64,000 bases of DNA from Cognatilysobacter terrigena (GCF_004361065.1 NZ_SELT01000012.1:30274-94273), one strand, 5' to 3'; positions 55,389 to 64,000 are shown, counted from the first letter of the stretch. Notes: generated by a model not told the origin, from the sequence alone. Program-made: numbers and translations.

Positions 55389-56218
55389 CGCGTCGTCGCC
55401 TGTTGCGCGGCCGCAGTCCAATCGCGCCACGGCAGCCGCGGATCGCCGACCGCGATGAAGTCGCCATTGAGCAGCGTGTCGCGGACGTTGTAGCGCAGCG
55501 GGCGACCGTGCGGATCGACCACCTGCCCGCCCGCGCCTTCGAGAATCGCCTGCCCGGCGGCCGTATCCCATTCGCAGGTCGGGCCGAAGCGTGGATACAG
55601 ATCGAGGCCGCCTTCGGCGATGCGACAGAACTTGAGCGACGAGCCCAGATTGAGTTGTTCGACGTCACCACGCGCACGCATCGCGGCGATGAAGGCTTCG
55701 CTGCGGCCGTCCTTGTGCGATCGACTGGCCGCGACCCGCATCGGTGTACCGGCGGGCGACTGGATGCGCATCGCATGATCATCGCCATCGACACGCTCGC
55801 GCCGGAACGCGCCATGCGCCGCACCGCCGTGCCAGATGACGCCCGTCACCGGCGCCTGGATCACGCCCCACGTCGCGACGCCGTCCTCGACCAGTGCGAT
55901 GTTCACCGTGAACTCGCCGTTGCGCTTCACGAACTCGCGCGTGCCGTCGAGCGGGTCGACGATCCAAAGGCGCGACCACGCGCGACGCACCTCCGGCGCC
56001 ACCTTGTGCTCCGCCTCTTCCGATAGCACAGGAATGTCCGGCGTCAAGCGCGCCAACCCATCGGCAATCACACGATGCGACGCGAGATCCGCTTCCGTCA
56101 GCGGCGAATGATCCTTCTTGCTCTCGACGTCGAAGTCCGCTTCGTACACGCGCAGGATCGCGTGCGCGGCCTCGACCGCCAGCGCGATCACCGACTCGCG
56201 CAGGGATGCATCAACCAT
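55385..56218 (-). CDS. cysQ: 3'(2'),5'-bisphosphate nucleotidase CysQ
   Basis: CysQ removes the 3' phosphate of PAP, a by-product of sulfate assimilation and acyl-carrier-protein turnover. The 277-residue protein has the inositol-monophosphatase-family motifs KKDHSPLTEADLASH, LSEEAE, WIVDPLDGTREFV and CEWDTAAGQAIL, giving a complete magnesium site. It overlaps nudE by eight bases and mazG by four. Confidence 0.95.
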   Translation of the reverse strand: MVDASLRESVIALAVEAAHAILRVYEADFDVESKKDHSPLTEADLASHRVIADGLARLTPDIPVLSEEAEHKVAPEVRRAWSRLWIVDPLDGTREFVKRNGEFTVNIALVEDGVATWGVIQAPVTGVIWHGGAAHGAFRRERVDGDDHAMRIQSPAGTPMRVAASRSHKDGRSEAFIAAMRARGDVEQLNLGSSLKFCRIAEGGLDLYPRFGPTCEWDTAAGQAILEGAGGQVVDPHGRPLRYNVRDTLLNGDFIAVGDPRLPWRDWTAAAQQATTR

Positions 56219-56759
56219 GGTTCGACCTCAGCCACTCGCGGGCGATGAACAGCGCCGCGATGGAGCGGCCTTCGGAAAAATCGTCGCGCAGGATCAGCTC
56301 GTGCAAGGCATCGAGCTTCCACGGCACGAGGTCGAGCGGTTCGGGTTCATCACCCGGCAGGCGCTCTTCGTAGAGATCGCGCGCGATGACGAGCTGCGCG
56401 CTGTGGCTCATGTACGTCGGCGCCAGCGACAGCTCGCGCAGCCGCAACAGCGAGCGCGCGCCGTAGCCGGCCTCCTCCTTGAGCTCGCGATCGGCCGCCT
56501 GTTCGGGCGTTTCGCCCGCGTCGATGCGGCCCTTCACCAGCCCGAGTTCGTAGCGATGGAAGCCGGCCGCGTATTCGCGCACCAGCAGCACGGTATCGGC
56601 GTCCAGCATCGGCACGACGATTACCGCGCCATGGCCGCGTCCGTGCAGGCGCTCGAACTGGCGTCGCTCGCCGTTGCTGAACTCGAGATCGAGCCGCTCC
56701 ATGCGGTACGGCCCCGCGTCGTGCTCGGTGACCCTGTGGATGGTCGGCAGCGTCTTCAT
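56211..56759 (-). CDS. nudE: ADP compounds hydrolase NudE (Nudix)
   Basis: NudE hydrolyses ADP-ribose, NADH and Ap3A. The 182-residue protein has a complete Nudix box, starting GRIDAGE (77-83) and continuing RELKEEAGYG (91-100). The flanking FERLHGRGHGAVIVVP and SLAPTYMSH fit NudE. It is the first gene of the minus-strand run and is divergent from bioA over 44 bases. A GAGG-like sequence precedes the ATG. Confidence 0.93.
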   Translation of the reverse strand: MKTLPTIHRVTEHDAGPYRMERLDLEFSNGERRQFERLHGRGHGAVIVVPMLDADTVLLVREYAAGFHRYELGLVKGRIDAGETPEQAADRELKEEAGYGARSLLRLRELSLAPTYMSHSAQLVIARDLYEERLPGDEPEPLDLVPWKLDALHELILRDDFSEGRSIAALFIAREWLRSNHG

Positions 56760-56791
56760 ACGGGCCTCGGCAGCGGGCCGGCGCGACGCGG

Positions 56792-56797
56792 GATAAT
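56792..56797 (+). promoter_or_regulatory. -10-like box before bioA, leaderless spacing
   Basis: GATAAT (5 of 6 matches) is followed by six bases and the bioA ATG, with no Shine-Dalgarno sequence. The -35 region is poor. I see no BirA-like palindrome here. Confidence 0.4.
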
Positions 56798-56803
56798 GGC
56801 GGG

Positions 56804-58231
56804 ATGAACAGGCTCGATCACGACACGATCCTAGCAGGGGCCGGCGAAAGCCCGGCCGACGCCTGGCGCCGCCGCGACCTCGACGTCGTCTGGCATCCGT
56901 GCACGCAGATGCGCGAGCACCCGCACCAGCTCCCGCTGCTGCCGATCGCGCGCGGCGAGCGCGAATGGCTGGTCGGGATGGACGGACGTCGCTATCTCGA
57001 CGCGGTGTCGAGCTGGTGGACATGCATCCACGGCCACGCCGAGCCGCGCATCGCCGAGGCCATTGCGCGGCAGGCGCGCACGCTCGAACACGTGATCCTC
57101 GCGGGCTGCACGCACGAGCCGGCAGTCGAGCTGGCGGAGCGCCTGATCGCCATCGCGCCGAGGCAGGCGGACCGTGCGCCGCTCGCCAAGGTGTTCTTCG
57201 CCGACAACGGCTCCGCGGGCGTCGAAGTCGCGCTGAAGATGGCGTTCCACTGGTTCCGCAACGCGGGCGAGACGCGGCGCACCCGGTTCGTCGCGCTCGA
57301 AGGCAGCTATCACGGGGAGACGCTCGGTGCGCTCGCGGTCGGCGACATCCCGCTGTATCGCCGCGTGTATGCACCGCTGCTCGCCGAAGCGCTGTTCGCG
57401 CCGTCGCCCGATGCGTTCCTTGCCGTGGACGGCGAAAGCGCCGAGCAACGCGCACACCGCGCCGCCGATGCGCTGGCGGCGATGCTCGCCGAACACGGCG
57501 ACACCATCTGTGCACTGATCCTCGAGCCGCTGATCCAGTGCGCGGGCGGAATGCGCATGCATCATCCCGCGTATCTGCAGCGCGCGCGCCAGCTCTGCGA
57601 CGCGCACGGCATCTTCCTCATCGCCGACGAGATCGCGGTCGGCTTCGGGCGCACGGGCACGATGTTCGCGTGCGAGCAGGCCGGCATCGCACCGGATCTG
57701 CTGTGCCTGTCGAAGGGCCTGACGGGCGGCTCGTTGCCGCTCGCGGCGGTGCTCACCACGCAGCGCATCTACGACGGCTTCCTCGACGACAGCCGCGAAC
57801 GCGCGTTCCTGCATTCGCACAGCTACACCGGCAATCCGCTCGGCTGCGCAGCGGCGCTGGCGTCGCTCAACATCTTTGACAGCGACGACGTGATCGCACG
57901 CAACGTCGGCACCGCGCGCAAGCTCGCCGAGCGCGCCGACGCTTTCCGCAGCCACCCTCGCGTGGTCGACGTGCGCCAGACCGGCATGGTGGTCGCGATC
58001 GAGATGACGACCGATGCCGACGCGCACGACGGCACCGCCGTCGAGATCGCCGGCAACCGCGGCCTGCGCGCGTATCGCGAAGCCGTCGCGCGTGGCGTTC
58101 TGCTGCGCCCGCTCGGCGACGTTCTCTACTGGTTCCCGCCCTACTGCATCGGCGACGACGCGCTCGACCTGCTCGCCGACACGACGCGCCGTGCCATCGA
58201 CGCCGCGTTCGGAGGCCCGACATGCGCCTGA
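56804..58231 (+). CDS. bioA: Adenosylmethionine-8-amino-7-oxononanoate aminotransferase BioA
   Basis: BioA transfers an amino group from SAM to KAPA to give DAPA in biotin synthesis. The 475-residue protein has the substrate motif VWHPCTQMREH, WWTCIHGHAEPRI, the pyridoxal-phosphate aspartate in LIADEIAVGFGRTG and the lysine in LCLSKGLTGG. It is about 45 residues longer than E. coli BioA because of inserts near 210-230 and 400-415. It ends in a 10-base overlap with rsmE; other bio genes are not in the window. Confidence 0.95.
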   Translation: MNRLDHDTILAGAGESPADAWRRRDLDVVWHPCTQMREHPHQLPLLPIARGEREWLVGMDGRRYLDAVSSWWTCIHGHAEPRIAEAIARQARTLEHVILAGCTHEPAVELAERLIAIAPRQADRAPLAKVFFADNGSAGVEVALKMAFHWFRNAGETRRTRFVALEGSYHGETLGALAVGDIPLYRRVYAPLLAEALFAPSPDAFLAVDGESAEQRAHRAADALAAMLAEHGDTICALILEPLIQCAGGMRMHHPAYLQRARQLCDAHGIFLIADEIAVGFGRTGTMFACEQAGIAPDLLCLSKGLTGGSLPLAAVLTTQRIYDGFLDDSRERAFLHSHSYTGNPLGCAAALASLNIFDSDDVIARNVGTARKLAERADAFRSHPRVVDVRQTGMVVAIEMTTDADAHDGTAVEIAGNRGLRAYREAVARGVLLRPLGDVLYWFPPYCIGDDALDLLADTTRRAIDAAFGGPTCA

Positions 58232-58959
58232 CCCGCGTGCACGTGCCGCAACCGCTGTCGCCCGGCGCGGAAATCACCCTGCCGGACGGCCCCGCCGCAC
58301 ACCTGACCCGCGTGCTGCGACTCGGCGCCGGCGACGCCTGCATCGTCTTCAACGGCGACGGCCACGACTACGCGGCCACGCTGGTGGCGGTCGGCAAGCG
58401 CGACGCGCGCCTGCGCATCGGCGACGCCACGCGCATCGATCGCGAATCGCCGCTCCGCATCACGCTGCTGCAGGGTGTGGCGAAGGGCGAAAAGATGGAC
58501 CTCATCCTGCAGAAGGCGACGGAACTCGGCGTCGGTTCCATCCTGCCGGTGTGGTCGCAGCGCAGCGACGTGAAGCTCGACGGCGATCGCGCAGCGAAGC
58601 GTCTCGACCATTGGCGCAGCGTGGTCGCGTCGGCGTGCGAGCAGTGCGGACGCGCCGTAGTACCGGAGGTCGCAGCGCCGGTCTCGCTCGCCGCCGCGTT
58701 GACGTCGCTCGCGCCGCACGCGTTGCGTCTGTTGCTCGATCCCGAAGGCACCCACTCGCTGCGTACGATGTCGCTCGACGCTGCGGCGTCCATCTGTGTC
58801 GCCGTCGGGCCCGAGGGCGGTTGGTCACCTTTGGATCGCGAGCAGCTGCGCGCTGCGGGTTTCGACGGCCTGCGTCTCGGGCCGCGCATCCTGCGCACGG
58901 AGACCGCGGGTCTCGCGGCGATCGCGGCGTTGCAGGCACGCTTCGGCGATCTCGTCTGA
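58222..58959 (+). CDS. rsmE: 16S rRNA m3U1498 methyltransferase RsmE
   Basis: RsmE methylates U1498 of 16S rRNA. The 245-residue protein has an N-terminal PUA-like RNA-binding domain (about 1-70) and a SPOUT methyltransferase domain with GEKMDLILQKATELGV, SAxEQCGR-type sequence and the SAM knot GPEGGWSPLDRE and LGPRILRTETA. It overlaps the end of bioA, so the two are co-translated; a terminator lies beyond the stop. Confidence 0.96.
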   Translation: MRLTRVHVPQPLSPGAEITLPDGPAAHLTRVLRLGAGDACIVFNGDGHDYAATLVAVGKRDARLRIGDATRIDRESPLRITLLQGVAKGEKMDLILQKATELGVGSILPVWSQRSDVKLDGDRAAKRLDHWRSVVASACEQCGRAVVPEVAAPVSLAAALTSLAPHALRLLLDPEGTHSLRTMSLDAAASICVAVGPEGGWSPLDREQLRAAGFDGLRLGPRILRTETAGLAAIAALQARFGDLV

Positions 58960-58976
58960 GGGCGAGCTGCAGACGC

Positions 58977-59003
58977 AAAAAGGCCGCCCCGAAGGCGGCC
59001 TTT
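58977..59003. terminator. Terminator between rsmE and chpC, strongest for the minus strand
   Basis: A perfect 10-bp stem (AAAGGCCGCC with its complement) and a 5-base loop run into TTTTT on the minus strand. It ends the chpA-chpB-chpC run and can also serve rsmE, whose side has a shorter T run. Confidence 0.85.
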
Positions 59004-59026
59004 CGCGATCGGGATGCGATCGGCGG

Positions 59027-59770
59027 TTACGCGGCTTCGCGCGCTTCACGCAGTCGCTGTTCGATCTGCAGGAGATCCGGCAGCAGCGCCGGCTCGTCGT
59101 TGAGGCGCACGTAGGCCTGCACGCCCGACGGCATGTCGCCGTCCTGCGATTCGATGCTGAGCGCGGTGCGCGACACGGTGACGAGGCGCGGGAAGCCCTG
59201 CGTCACGATGGCGAAGAACGGGATGCGGCGATCGCTGCCCAGCGCCTTCAGCACGATGACCTTGGTGCCGAGACCCGGCTTGTCCTCGCCGATGCCCGCC
59301 ATGCGCGAGAACGCGATCAGCGGAATCTGCCAACCGCGCCAGCGGAAGCGTCCGAGCAGCCAGTCGACGCCGCTGCCATCGCTTTCCGGCTCTGCGTACG
59401 ACAGCACCTCGGCGATCGTCGCGTTCGGCAGCAACAGGCGGCCGCCGGCCACCTGGATGAGCACGCCTCGGATGTCGCCGGTTTCCTGCTGCATCCACGT
59501 CGGCGTCGAGTTCGATGGTGCGGCGGATGCGGCCGGTGCCGGCATCGCCTCGCCCGCATCGGGCTCGATCGCGCCGAGCGCCGAAGCCTGCGAGAGCACG
59601 ACATCGACGACCGATTCGGCTTCCGCATCCGGCGTGTCGATGTCCTCAACGTCCTCCGCGCCATCGAGCTCGTCGCTCGAATCCACAGCCTGCTGCTGTG
59701 CGTGCGGGGCGACGGCAACCTGCCCCTGCGGCGGGTTCGGTCGACGGTGACGGTTCTTCTTCTTGGACAC
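59027..59770 (-). CDS. chpC: CheW-domain protein, ChpC-like
   Basis: CheW-like proteins couple chemoreceptors to the CheA-type kinase. The 247-residue protein has a basic N terminus (SKKKNRHRRP), a long acidic, disordered linker (about 35-95), and a C-terminal CheW domain (about 100-245) with GGRLLLPNATIAEVLSY and WLLGRFRWRGWQIPLI. Its position after chpA and a CheB-like gene matches chpC of the Pseudomonas pil-chp cluster; the symbol rests on that. It starts at GTG with GAGAGG seven bases upstream and lies 11 bases after the previous gene. Confidence 0.88.
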   Translation of the reverse strand: MSKKKNRHRRPNPPQGQVAVAPHAQQQAVDSSDELDGAEDVEDIDTPDAEAESVVDVVLSQASALGAIEPDAGEAMPAPAASAAPSNSTPTWMQQETGDIRGVLIQVAGGRLLLPNATIAEVLSYAEPESDGSGVDWLLGRFRWRGWQIPLIAFSRMAGIGEDKPGLGTKVIVLKALGSDRRIPFFAIVTQGFPRLVTVSRTALSIESQDGDMPSGVQAYVRLNDEPALLPDLLQIEQRLREAREAA

Positions 59771-59781
59771 GACGGGACCTC

Positions 59782-61311
59782 TCAGCGGCTCCAACGGCCG
59801 GCGAGTTCTGCAGCAAGTTCGGAAGGCGATGCCGTGACGGCACCGCGTGCAGCGACGGCGGAAGCCGCGGTCGCGTCGTAACAGCCATCGGCGGATTGGG
59901 CGCCGACGAAGGCGCCACGCGTCGCGAGGTCGGCGAGGCTGTCGGTCACGTCGGCATCCGCGCCGCTGAGGACGAGCACGGCGCTCTTTTCGGCGGGGAT
60001 GCGGGCAACCAGTGCATCGAGGCCGCCGGCGGCGAACGCGGTGGCGTCCTCGGAGACGGCCACGTCGTCGCCCAGCACATAGATCTGGCCGCCCTGGATC
60101 GCATCGCCGGCCTGCGCGAGCGCGACCGGCAGCGACGCCGCGCGCTGCAGCTGGCCGACGAGCTTGTCGTAGCGCGCACCGTCGAGGCGCTGGCGGATCA
60201 GGACCGGCTTGCTGAAGCGCGCCGGCAGCGCGCCGAGCAACTGGCGCACCGCGTCCGGGCCGCCGATACCGGCGAGCACCAGCACGACGCCGTTGGACGT
60301 CGGCTTCGTATCGTCGACCAGCTCCAGCGATGCAATACGACGTTCGAGATCGCCGATGTCGTGCGCGCGCGTCGCACCCGTCGGCGCATGCGCGACCGGC
60401 GCGGTGTCGTCTGCGAGGCTCAGCTCACCGAAGCTCGTCGACGGCAGCGGCGGCGGAACGGCCGGCGCAGGCGCAACGTCATCGAGCGAAACTTCTTCGA
60501 CCGACACGAAACCATCGACCAGCCCGCCTTGCCATTCGGCCTCCGGCAGCGTCGACGTTTCCGGCAGCGACAGATCGGGCAGCTCGGCGTCGAGTTCGGC
60601 GAGCAGCGGATCGAAGTCGCTCGCACTGAAATCGGGACCAGTCACCGGCGGCAGCGCATCGATGCTGGACGCATCGAAGTCGCCCGGGCCTTGGAGTTCG
60701 AGACCCATCGATTCCGGGGGCGGCAGATCGGCCGCGCTCGGCTCGAGTTCGAGGCCGTGCACTGAAAGCACGTATTCCTCGACATCCAGTTCGTCCGCTT
60801 CGGCGAGCGCCGGGTCGAACACCGAGAAGTCCTCGCCACCGGTGGCGTCGACCGGCAACGTCACCTGCGCTGCCGGCGGGAAGTCGGCGTCGTCGGTGGA
60901 GATCATTTCTTCGAGCTGCACCGACAGCGGATCGATGGCCGGCACCACCTCGGCGCCATGCACCGGCGGCAGCACGTCCTGGCGGTGATGCAGCTTCGCG
61001 GCAAGATGGCGACGCCAGCGCGCCGCTTCCCAGCCTTCGCGCGCCGCGGCGATGTCGGCTTCCTCGAACATCACTTCGATGGCCGGGTCGCCGAGCATGC
61101 TGTCGAAACGATCCAGCGCGGCTTCGCTGACCGGATCGAGCACGATCATCAGCACTTCGGGCGACGCGCCGCGGATCGCGTCGGGCGACGATGCGCCCGG
61201 ATCCTCTTCCGCGACGATGTCCGCGCCGATTTCCAGCAGCGCGCCGCGCACGCTGTCGCGCGCCGCGCCGGGACGCGCCAGGAGGGCGACGCGTCGGCTG
61301 GTGTCACTCAT
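59782..61311 (-). CDS. chpB: ChpB-like, catalytically degenerate CheB methylesterase homologue
   Basis: The 509-residue protein has a short receiver-like N terminus (RRVALLARPGAARDSVRGAL) without a clear phosphoacceptor site. A long acidic, low-complexity middle follows (about 115-320), then a CheB-type C-terminal domain (about 342-509). True CheB needs Ser in GASTGG, His in QHM and Asp in GxDG. Here the aligned positions read AGIGG (347-351), IRQR (372-375) and LSGADAD (449-455), so the serine and histidine are gone. It is probably a non-enzymatic scaffold or inhibitor. I use the ATG at 61311, which overlaps chpA by eight bases; 61317 is an alternative. Confidence 0.8.
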   Translation of the reverse strand: MSDTSRRVALLARPGAARDSVRGALLEIGADIVAEEDPGASSPDAIRGASPEVLMIVLDPVSEAALDRFDSMLGDPAIEVMFEEADIAAAREGWEAARWRRHLAAKLHHRQDVLPPVHGAEVVPAIDPLSVQLEEMISTDDADFPPAAQVTLPVDATGGEDFSVFDPALAEADELDVEEYVLSVHGLELEPSAADLPPPESMGLELQGPGDFDASSIDALPPVTGPDFSASDFDPLLAELDAELPDLSLPETSTLPEAEWQGGLVDGFVSVEEVSLDDVAPAPAVPPPLPSTSFGELSLADDTAPVAHAPTGATRAHDIGDLERRIASLELVDDTKPTSNGVVLVLAGIGGPDAVRQLLGALPARFSKPVLIRQRLDGARYDKLVGQLQRAASLPVALAQAGDAIQGGQIYVLGDDVAVSEDATAFAAGGLDALVARIPAEKSAVLVLSGADADVTDSLADLATRGAFVGAQSADGCYDATAASAVAARGAVTASPSELAAELAGRWSR

Positions 61312-64000
61312 GCGCATGCACCTGCTCGAGCAACTCGTTGACGTTGCGCATCAGCTCGGGCTCCTGGTACGGCTTGCCGAGGTAGCGGTTGACGCCGAGT
61401 TCGAACGCGCGCTGGCGGTGCTTCTCGCCGGTACGCGACGTGATCATGATGATCGGCACGTCGCGCAGTCGCGAATCGCTCTTCATCGCGCCGGCCAACT
61501 CGTAACCGTCCATGCGCGGCATTTCGATGTCGAGCAGCATCAGGTCCGGCACGCGTTCAGCCATGCGTTCGAGCGCGTCGATGCCGTCCTTCGCGGTCGT
61601 GACTTCGTAGCCGTGACGTTCAAGCACGCGACCGGTGACCTTGCGCATCGTGACCGAGTCGTCGACCACCATGACCAGCGGCACCGCGCGCTTTTCCACC
61701 GGCACGAACACCGGCTGGAAGTCGCGCGGCAGCGTGGCCTGGCGACGCACCAGCGGCGCGATGTCGAGGATCACGACGACGCGGCCGTCGCCCATGATCG
61801 TCGCGCCGAAGATGCCCGGCACCGAGGCGACCTGCGGGCCGACCGGCTTCACCACGATTTCGCGGTTGCCGATGACCTGGTCGACGGTGACGGCGGCGCG
61901 CAGTTCACCGGCGCGGATCAGCAGCAGCGGCACCTGCAGCAGGCCTTCGGCCTTCGCCGAGGTCTGGCCGAGCAGGCGACCGAGGTCGTGGACCGCGTAG
62001 TCCTCGCCGCCGTAGCGGTAGGTGCCACCGTCCTCGCTGGCCATCGCCTTGGCCAGTTCGTCGCGCGAGATACGGCCGACGCCGCGCACCGAGGCGATCG
62101 GCACCGCGAACGCGGTTTCGCCGATGCGCACGAAGACCGCCTGCGTGACCGCGAGCGTCTGCGGCAGGCGCAGCGTGAACGTCGTGCCCGACCCCTTGGT
62201 GGTGCGGATGTCGATCGTGCCGCCGAGCTGGCGCACTTCCGACGCGACCACGTCCATGCCGACGCCGCGACCCGCGAGGCGGCTGACTTCGTCGGCGGTC
62301 GAGAAGCCCGGCTCGAAGATCAGCATGTCGAGGTCGGACTCGGCCATCACCGCATCGCTGCGGATCAGGCCGCGCTCGACGCCGCGACGGCGGATCGCTT
62401 CGCGATCGAGGCCGCGGCCGTCGTCGCCGACTTCCAGCACGACTTCCGAACCTTCGCGGCGCACCGCGATGCGGATCGTGCCTTCTTCCGCCTTGCCGGC
62501 GGCGGCGCGCTTGTCCGGCGATTCCAGGCCGTGCGCAACCGCGTTGCGGAGCATGTGCTCCAGCGGCGCGGTCATGCGCTCCAGCACGTTGCGATCGAGT
62601 TCGCCCTGCGTGCCTTCCAGCTTGAGCAGCACGTGCTTGCCCGTTTCGCCCGACGCCTGACGGACGACGCGACGCAGGCGCGGCAGCAGGCCGTCGAACG
62701 GCACCCTGCGCGTGCGCATGAGGCCTTCCTGCAGTTCGGACGACACGCGCGACTGCTGCAGCAGCAGCGTTTCGTACTGACGCGTCAGATCGTCGAACGT
62801 CGCCTGCAGCGAGGTCTGGTCGGCCGCGGACTCGGAGAGCGCGCGGGTCAGCTGCTGCAGCGTGGAGAAGCGGTCGAGCTCCAGCGGGTCGAACGAGGCT
62901 TCGACGTCCTCGCGCTGGTAGCGCGCGACGATCTGCGCTTCCGTCTCGATTTCGAGACGACGCAGCTGGTCGCGCATACGCGTGTTCGTCGCTTCCATTT
63001 CGCCGATGGCGGAACGGAACGCACCGAGCTGCTGTTCGAGGCGGGCGCGATAGATCGCGACCTCACCGGCGTAATTGACGAGGCGATCGAGCAGGTCGGC
63101 GCGGATGCGCACCTGCTCCTGCGGCGCGCGGACGGCGATGTCGTCGTCGTCCGTGAGTGCAGGCTGCTCGCCGATCGGCGCCGACAGCGGCTTGAGGTCG
63201 GTGACCGGCTGCGGGGCGACCGGCGTAGGCGCCGCAGGCTGCTGCGCGACGGATGCCGGCATCGCGATGCGTTCGCCGCGCGCACGCGCTTCGAACTGCG
63301 CGATGAGCGCGAACGGCATGCCGATCGCGCGGCGTTCGCCGACGCGCGTGACCATCGCATGCAGGCGATCGAAACCCTGCTCCAGCAGCGGAATGCCGTC
63401 GCGACCGAGTTCGCCGCGGTGTTCGACGACCGATTCGAGCAGCGATTCCATGACGTGGCCGAGTTCGCCCACCGCCATGATGCCGGCCATGCGTGCACCG
63501 CCCTTGAGCGTGTGCAGGTCGCGCTGCAGGCCGACCAGCGTTTCGCGCTCGTCCGGCTGCTGGCGTAGCTGCGCGAGCAGGCCGTCGGAATGGTCGAGAA
63601 GATCCGCGCCTTCCTCGACGAAGATGTCGACGAGTTCCGGATCCAGACCGGTGAGGTCGAGCGACGCGTCCGGGTCGGCTTCGTCGGTGACGCTGTCCGG
63701 CATCGCCGCGCCGGACTGCGCTGCGGCGGCCGCGGCGGCGATCGCCGCACGCACCTGCTCCGCCATGCGGTGTTCGGCCGCCACGCGTTCGAGACGCTCG
63801 GCCTCGGCACGCTGCGCTTCCTGACGCGCGGCCTCGCGCTCCGCGGCTTCGGCACGTTCGCGTTCGACGCGCTCGGCTTCCGCACGCTCGGCTTCGACGC
63901 GTTCGCGCTCCGCGCGCTCCGCGGCGAGACGTTCCTCTTCGACGCGGCGCGCTTCGGCCTGTTCGGCTGCGACACGCTCGGCTTCCGCACGCGCGGCTTC
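61304..64000 (-). CDS. chpA: ChpA-like hybrid CheA kinase, C-terminal part
   Basis: The gene enters from the right edge; 898 C-terminal residues are visible. From the N side they are a long Ala/Glu/Arg coiled coil (63790-64000), an HPt domain with LHTLKGGARMAG, and a dimerisation region. The CheA ATPase follows, with HMLRNAVAHGLE, DDGRGLD and GRGVGMDVV, then a CheW domain and a receiver with VMVVDDSV and LLDIEMPRMDG. It phosphorylates PilG/PilH-type regulators controlling pilus extension and retraction. The product ends VHAHE and overlaps the next gene. No start lies in the window, so further HPt domains are expected upstream. Confidence 0.93.
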   Translation of the reverse strand, partial: EAARAEAERVAAEQAEARRVEEERLAAERAERERVEAERAEAERVERERAEAAEREAARQEAQRAEAERLERVAAEHRMAEQVRAAIAAAAAAAQSGAAMPDSVTDEADPDASLDLTGLDPELVDIFVEEGADLLDHSDGLLAQLRQQPDERETLVGLQRDLHTLKGGARMAGIMAVGELGHVMESLLESVVEHRGELGRDGIPLLEQGFDRLHAMVTRVGERRAIGMPFALIAQFEARARGERIAMPASVAQQPAAPTPVAPQPVTDLKPLSAPIGEQPALTDDDDIAVRAPQEQVRIRADLLDRLVNYAGEVAIYRARLEQQLGAFRSAIGEMEATNTRMRDQLRRLEIETEAQIVARYQREDVEASFDPLELDRFSTLQQLTRALSESAADQTSLQATFDDLTRQYETLLLQQSRVSSELQEGLMRTRRVPFDGLLPRLRRVVRQASGETGKHVLLKLEGTQGELDRNVLERMTAPLEHMLRNAVAHGLESPDKRAAAGKAEEGTIRIAVRREGSEVVLEVGDDGRGLDREAIRRRGVERGLIRSDAVMAESDLDMLIFEPGFSTADEVSRLAGRGVGMDVVASEVRQLGGTIDIRTTKGSGTTFTLRLPQTLAVTQAVFVRIGETAFAVPIASVRGVGRISRDELAKAMASEDGGTYRYGGEDYAVHDLGRLLGQTSAKAEGLLQVPLLLIRAGELRAAVTVDQVIGNREIVVKPVGPQVASVPGIFGATIMGDGRVVVILDIAPLVRRQATLPRDFQPVFVPVEKRAVPLVMVVDDSVTMRKVTGRVLERHGYEVTTAKDGIDALERMAERVPDLMLLDIEMPRMDGYELAGAMKSDSRLRDVPIIMITSRTGEKHRQRAFELGVNRYLGKPYQEPELMRNVNELLEQVHAHE
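63790..64000 (-). repeat. Low-complexity coiled-coil coding repeat in chpA
   Basis: About 70 codons encode imperfect repeats built from ERAEAERVE-like units, nearly all Ala, Glu, Arg and Val. The DNA shows matching short repeats of the gcttcggc/gttcgcg type. It lies just before an HPt domain and reaches the window edge, so its full length is unknown. Confidence 0.8.

Noticed and set aside
61052..63568. 838-codon open frame antisense to chpA
   Set aside because: High G+C at third codon positions produces long antisense frames. The translation has no domain, while the opposite strand encodes a complete CheA-type kinase.

Overview
The window is a dense, GC-rich (roughly two thirds G+C) chromosomal segment of a gammaproteobacterium, most likely a Lysobacter-like member of the Xanthomonadaceae. 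This is judged from protein sequences, codon use and gene orders such as pilMNOPQ beside a class A penicillin-binding protein, lptD-surA-pdxA-rsmA-apaG-apaH, and a pil-chp type chemosensory cluster. I see no rRNA, tRNA, insertion sequence, phage gene, integrase or CRISPR array. It reads as core genome with a few lineage-specific genes.

Layout from left to right. 1-2737 (minus): a MoxR ATPase, DUF58, DUF4381 and VWA operon that runs off the left edge. 2857-7863 (minus): the type IV pilus alignment and secretin operon pilM-N-O-P-Q. 8104-10629: penicillin-binding protein 1A, divergent from pilM. 10746-14379: an orphan 219-residue protein, citrate synthase, a zinc-free L31 and a nucleoside hydrolase. 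14410-20912 (minus): recG, ridA, spoT, rpoZ and gmk with small unknown genes. 21000-24989: yicC diverging from an rph-rdgB-unknown-hemW operon. 25028-30371: a DUF1631 protein and a PilZ protein facing a CHASE-PAS-GGDEF-EAL enzyme, a cyclic-di-GMP locus. 30370-32504: pepQ, crcB and msrB. 32606-39690: the outer-membrane biogenesis and metabolism operon lptD-surA-pdxA-rsmA-apaG-apaH. 39744-41915 (minus): lgt-thyA-folA. 42000-46528 (minus): lemA with two TPM-domain proteins, terC, dagK and an exported asparaginase. 46884-48071: a secreted subtilisin-like protease with a strong terminator. 48122-53736 (minus): a two-component system followed by a MacAB-like tripartite ABC exporter. 53832-56759: two small membrane proteins, then nudE-cysQ-mazG. 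56804-58959: bioA-rsmE. 59027-64000 (minus): chpA-chpB-chpC, the output side of the twitching chemosensory system, with chpA cut by the right edge.

Two type IV pilus modules lie at opposite ends of the window: the envelope-spanning machine and its chemosensory control. The cyclic-di-GMP locus in the middle could feed the same surface-motility physiology, but that link is inference. The most unusual items are a CheB-like ChpB whose catalytic residues are replaced, a MacA-like adaptor with a large inserted segment carrying two repeated motifs, a perfect palindrome next to the pilM promoter, a set of genes whose -10 boxes sit 6-8 bases before the start codon (probable leaderless messages), and an orphan protein with a weak nucleotidyltransferase-like pattern.
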